A stretch of 64,000 nt of DNA from Clostridiales bacterium (GTDB taxonomy: Bacteria > Bacillota > Clostridia > Christensenellales > CAG-138), in contig JAAYUE010000069.1 in NCBI GenBank assembly GCA_012517905.1, forward strand, positions 124,001 through 188,000, in the 5' to 3' direction. The translations under genes and the position numbers were made by a program. Below the pieces are notes generated by a model, which searched no databases, was not told the DNA's origin, and was given only the letters and a program-made list of their open reading frames with translations. Below, one piece after another: positions 60,852 through 64,000 of the stretch (its first letter is position 1; each line of letters begins with the position of its first letter).

Positions 60852-62219
60852 ATGTTGAAGACATTCGTACTGGACACCAACGTTCTCATCCAATCCCCAT
60901 ACTCGATTCTGTCCTTTGAAGAAAACAACCTCGTGCTGCCGATCGTCTGTCTCGAAGAGCTCGACGACATGAAAAACGACGACGGGGAGCGCGGCTCCAA
61001 CGCGCGGGAGTGCATTCGCGTTCTGGAGCGGCTGAGGCTCGGCGGCAACCTGCTCGACGGCGTGCCGCTGCCGAACGGCGGAACGCTGCGCATCGAGCAG
61101 AATTATTCCGGCATTGAGCTGCCGAGCGGATTTCACGCGTCCAAGCACGACAACCGCCTGCTGAAGGTATGCATCGGCATCGCGAACGAGCAATCGCAGA
61201 CGATACTGGTCACGAAAGACATCCTCCTGCGGCTGAAAGCGCAGCTGATCGGCATCGACGCCCAGGATTTTACAACGGAGCAGTCTCCCGCGCCGTCCGA
61301 ACAATATACAGGCAGAGCGGAGGTCTATACCGCGGATGAAAAGCTGGCCGGGATCAAGAAAAAAGGGATTGATCCGAAGGATGTGTACCTCCTGTCGGGA
61401 GAAGAGAAAAAGCTGTTTGAACCGGTGGTCAACCAGTTCATCATCGTCCGCTCGGAGGTCAACGAAAGGAAAACGATTCTGGCGAGGTTTAACGGGACGC
61501 ACATCATTCCGCTGAGCTACATTCGAAAAGAACCCTTCGGCGTAAAGCCGAAGAACGTGGGACAGTATTTTTTGCAGGAAGCGCTCATGACCAGCGCCGA
61601 GGAAGCGCCGCTGGTCATCGTCAAAGGGGCCGCCGGCACGGCGAAGACCTTTTATTCGCTCGCCGTGGGGATGGAGAAGATGCTGGAGGCCGACGAGCGG
61701 GAGTATCGGAAAATACTGCTGACCCGGCCGAATGTGCAGTTCGACGAGGATATCGGGTTTTTGCCGGGCAGCGAACAGGAAAAAATCGCCCCGTTTCTGC
61801 GGCCGGCCATCGATAATCTCGAATTGCTGGTTGACCGAAACGAAAAAGAGCGGTATAAAAGCGAAAAGGAACTGCATGGGAAAATAGACGAATTGTTCGA
61901 CCGGGGGATCATCGCCGCCGAAGCCATGAATTTCATCCGCGGCCGTACGATTACCCATACGTACCTGATCATAGACGAAGCGCAGAACCTCACGCCGAAG
62001 CAGGCGAAAGGGCTAATTACGCGCGTCGGGCGGGGCACGAAGATCATTCTGCTGGGCGACCCGCAGCAGATCGACCATCCGCTGCTGGACGAGCGCACCA
62101 ACGGCCTGAGCTTTGCCGGGGAACGCATGAAGGGCAGCAGCTATTGCTGGCAGATCACCATGCTGCAGGAGGAGTGCGAGCGCTCGGTGCTTGCAGCGGA
62201 CGCCGCCAACCGGATGTAA
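60852..62219 (+). CDS. PhoH-family ATPase with N-terminal PIN domain
   Basis: 455-aa protein: PIN nuclease domain (FVLDTNVLIQSP, CLEELDDMKND, ILVTKDILLR with acidic metal ligands) then a PhoH ATPase (VKGAAGTAKTF Walker A, YLIIDEAQNLTPKQ Walker B, LLGDPQQID). PIN-PhoH (PhoH2/YlaK) proteins are ATP-dependent RNA helicase-nucleases. The start at 60852 with AAAGGGAAG is chosen over the track start, which overlaps the HD gene. Confidence 0.93.
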   Translation: MLKTFVLDTNVLIQSPYSILSFEENNLVLPIVCLEELDDMKNDDGERGSNARECIRVLERLRLGGNLLDGVPLPNGGTLRIEQNYSGIELPSGFHASKHDNRLLKVCIGIANEQSQTILVTKDILLRLKAQLIGIDAQDFTTEQSPAPSEQYTGRAEVYTADEKLAGIKKKGIDPKDVYLLSGEEKKLFEPVVNQFIIVRSEVNERKTILARFNGTHIIPLSYIRKEPFGVKPKNVGQYFLQEALMTSAEEAPLVIVKGAAGTAKTFYSLAVGMEKMLEADEREYRKILLTRPNVQFDEDIGFLPGSEQEKIAPFLRPAIDNLELLVDRNEKERYKSEKELHGKIDELFDRGIIAAEAMNFIRGRTITHTYLIIDEAQNLTPKQAKGLITRVGRGTKIILLGDPQQIDHPLLDERTNGLSFAGERMKGSSYCWQITMLQEECERSVLAADAANRM

Positions 62220-62300
62220 ACGACCCGGCGCCTGCCGGTCTTTATGAAATGGATCGAACACGGAACACCCAAATACAGCGGACGAAAGGAAGTACGGCAC

Positions 62301-63950
62301 ATGGACATCATCATCATCGGCGCGGTAGCGGCGGGCACGTCCGCCGCGGCAAAGGCGAGGCGAAACAGCGAGGACGCGCAGATCACGGTCTATGAAAAGG
62401 ACCGGTTCATCTCTTACTCCGGCTGCGGCATGCCTTACTATCTCGGCGGCGAAGTGGTGCGCGCGGAGGCGCTGACGCCGCGCGATCCGGAGTTCTTTCG
62501 AAGCAAATACAACGTCGACATCAAGATCGGACACGAAGCGCTCTCCATCTCTCCGAAGACGAAGACCGTTTCGGTAAAGAATCTGCAGACCGGAGAACTC
62601 TTCGATAAAAGCTACGACAAACTCGTCATCGCGACGGGCGCGCGCGCGGTGGTTCCGCCGATTCCCGGGAAGGAGCTTGCGCATGTGTTCACGCTGCGCA
62701 ACATCGGCGACATGCTGCGCATCAAGGCGTATCTGGACGGAAACAAACCGAAGACGGCGGCGATCATCGGCACGGGGTTTATCGGGCTGGAGGTCTGCGA
62801 AAGCCTTCTCCGGCTTGGAATGCAGGTTACATTGCTGGAAAAGCTGCCGCAGGTAACGCCGGGGCTGGACGCGGATATGGCCGGATATGTGGAAGAGCAC
62901 CTCGTGAAAAACGGGGTGAAGGTGCAGACCGGCGCCGCGGTGGCAAAGATCACCGAGCGCAGCGTGGTTCTGGCCGACGGAAGCGAAATAGACGCCGAAC
63001 TCACGCTGCTTGCCACCGGGGTGAAACCCAACGCCGAGCTCGCCGCCGCGGCGGGGATTCAGCTCGGCGCGTCGGGCGCGATTCTGGTCAACGAGCGCAT
63101 GGAGACCAACCTGCCGGATATCTCCGCCTGCGGAGACTGTACCGAGCAGTTTCACGTCGTGACGGGAAAACAGGTCTACCGCCCGCTTGGCTCCACGGCG
63201 AACAAGACGGGGCGAATTGCGGGCGACTGCATCACCGGTGGGAGGCTCGCGTATCGCGGCACGCTCGGCACGGGCATCTTCCGCGTGCTGGGGCTTGCCG
63301 TCGCGCAGACGGGGCTCAGCGAGCGCGAGGCGCGGGCGGCCGGCTACGATGTCGTTGTGTGCCACAACATTAAGCCGGACAAACCGGAATACTACGGCGG
63401 CAAAGAGATGGTGATCAAAGCGGTGGCCGACCGATCGGACGGGCGCATACTCGGCGCGCAGATCGTCGGATACGACGGCGTGGACAAGCGGATCGACGTG
63501 CTGGTCACCGCCATTTCGTTCGGAGCGAAAGCGGAGGATCTGTTTTATCTCGACCTGGCCTATGCGCCGCCGTTTTCGACGACGAAGGACCCCGTGATGT
63601 ACACCGGCATGATCCTTGAAAATGCGATTCACGGCAGCAGGCCGCTCATGTCCGCGGAGGAGCTGATCGAACGCCAGCGCACGGGAGAGGGCGTCACGGT
63701 GGTGGACGCGCGCATCGCGCCGCAATATGAAACCGCGCATGTCGACGGGGCGGTCAGCATTCCGCATGCCGACCTGCGGGACGCCGTGGACACGCTTGAC
63801 CGCGAATCGGTCGTCGTCACCTATTGCAACAAGGGTACAACTGGCAACGCGGCGCAGAATATCCTGATCAACAAGGGCTTCAAGCGCGTGTATAACCTCT
63901 CCGGCGGAATGAAGCAATACAGCATCGTTCGAAAAAAACGGCCGCAATGA
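62301..63950 (+). CDS. CoA-disulfide reductase/NADH oxidase-like flavoprotein with rhodanese domain
   Basis: 549-aa FAD enzyme: IIIIGAVAAGTSAAAKARRN, redox Cys in SYSGCGMPYYLGGE (the single-Cys CoADR motif), FAD/NADH motifs ATGARAVVPPIPG, IIGTGFIGLEVCESLLRLG and DISACGDCTE, dimerisation domain, then a C-terminal rhodanese domain with Cys in VTYCNKGTTGNAA. CoADR-rhodanese fusions reduce CoA disulfides, persulfides or polysulfide with NAD(P)H. GAAAGGAAG before the ATG. Confidence 0.92.
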   Translation: MDIIIIGAVAAGTSAAAKARRNSEDAQITVYEKDRFISYSGCGMPYYLGGEVVRAEALTPRDPEFFRSKYNVDIKIGHEALSISPKTKTVSVKNLQTGELFDKSYDKLVIATGARAVVPPIPGKELAHVFTLRNIGDMLRIKAYLDGNKPKTAAIIGTGFIGLEVCESLLRLGMQVTLLEKLPQVTPGLDADMAGYVEEHLVKNGVKVQTGAAVAKITERSVVLADGSEIDAELTLLATGVKPNAELAAAAGIQLGASGAILVNERMETNLPDISACGDCTEQFHVVTGKQVYRPLGSTANKTGRIAGDCITGGRLAYRGTLGTGIFRVLGLAVAQTGLSEREARAAGYDVVVCHNIKPDKPEYYGGKEMVIKAVADRSDGRILGAQIVGYDGVDKRIDVLVTAISFGAKAEDLFYLDLAYAPPFSTTKDPVMYTGMILENAIHGSRPLMSAEELIERQRTGEGVTVVDARIAPQYETAHVDGAVSIPHADLRDAVDTLDRESVVVTYCNKGTTGNAAQNILINKGFKRVYNLSGGMKQYSIVRKKRPQ

Positions 63951-63958
63951 TCGCGGCC
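63932..63958 (-). terminator. terminator for a minus-strand gene beyond the right edge
   Basis: On the minus strand GGCCGC-gatcatt-GCGGCC is followed by GTTTTTTT. It has no T-run on the plus strand, so it implies a convergent gene entering from the right; a minus-strand TGA at 63984-63982 would fit its end. Confidence 0.5.
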
Positions 63959-64000
63959 TCCGGCCCGCGCTTTGCCGAAAATCACCTGGACGGCGGCTCA

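Noticed and set aside
62013-63947. 644-aa minus-strand ORF
   Set aside because: Antisense to phoH and the CoADR-rhodanese gene; no motif.

Overview
The window looks like a chromosomal segment of a GC-rich Bacillota, most likely an anaerobic or facultative member of the Clostridia; the class call is inference. Support comes from consensus TTGACA/TATAAT promoters, AGGAGG-type ribosome binding sites, intrinsic hairpin-plus-T terminators, and families typical of Firmicutes: FeoA/FeoB with a Cys-rich micro-protein, DegV, ACT+DUF711, NrdR, PgeF, PrsA-like foldase, XpaC-TelA, a YtrA-type GntR with an ABC exporter, and a c-di-GMP-I riboswitch. There are no rRNA or tRNA genes, prophage, IS elements or CRISPR arrays that I can recognise.

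Layout. 1-5.1 kb (minus strand): a photoprotection-like run uvsE, TspO-like membrane protein, carotenoid desaturase/oxygenase, CrtQ-like glycosyltransferase and the start of a CrtO-like acyltransferase cut by the left edge. 5.2-9 kb: NUDIX hydrolase, GntR-controlled ABC exporter, lgt. 9-12 kb: iron uptake feoA-feoA-feoB plus a 56-aa Cys-rich protein, with three similar inverted-repeat operators. 12-20 kb: orphan ORF, MacB-like ABC transporter with a large coiled-coil FtsX permease, YdeI-like protein, ArsR-like regulator and MFS exporter. 20-28 kb: housekeeping and accessory genes (phosphodiester glycosidase-like protein, nitroreductase, an AT-rich membrane gene, ACT+DUF711, thioesterase, DegV, L-asparaginase).

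28-36 kb: a c-di-GMP-I riboswitch controls a secreted acidic protein. It is followed by a ~340-nt promoter-to-terminator RNA leader and a six-gene polyamine operon (speA, speE, carboxyspermidine dehydrogenase, nspC, aguA, aguB) that carries arginine through agmatine and N-carbamoylputrescine to putrescine and on to spermidine by two alternative routes. 36-44 kb: gltBD (glutamate synthase) behind a leader with two hairpins whose loops are complementary, then a split chromate transporter pair and a DUF2284 protein. 45-48 kb: nrdR, pgeF, PrsA-like lipoprotein and a 29-aa membrane peptide. 48-52 kb: an ammonium transporter fused to a histidine kinase, its NarL-type response regulator, and a second AmtB behind a perfect long-spaced inverted repeat; with gltBD this suggests ammonium sensing and assimilation. 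52-58 kb: an N5-(carboxyethyl)ornithine synthase-like gene, then a four-gene envelope operon (VWA/solute-binding lipoprotein, XpaC, membrane-anchored solute-binding-like protein, TelA). 58-64 kb: an EAL-CBS-GGDEF protein, an HD-domain protein, PIN-PhoH ATPase and a CoA-disulfide-reductase-like flavoprotein with a rhodanese domain.

The strongest candidates for new biology are the Amt-kinase/NarL/AmtB module with its operator, the VWA-XpaC-SBP-TelA operon, the kissing-hairpin leader of gltB, the structured leader or RNA ahead of the polyamine operon, and a 23-codon mini-ORF in front of speE that mimics the start of speE itself.
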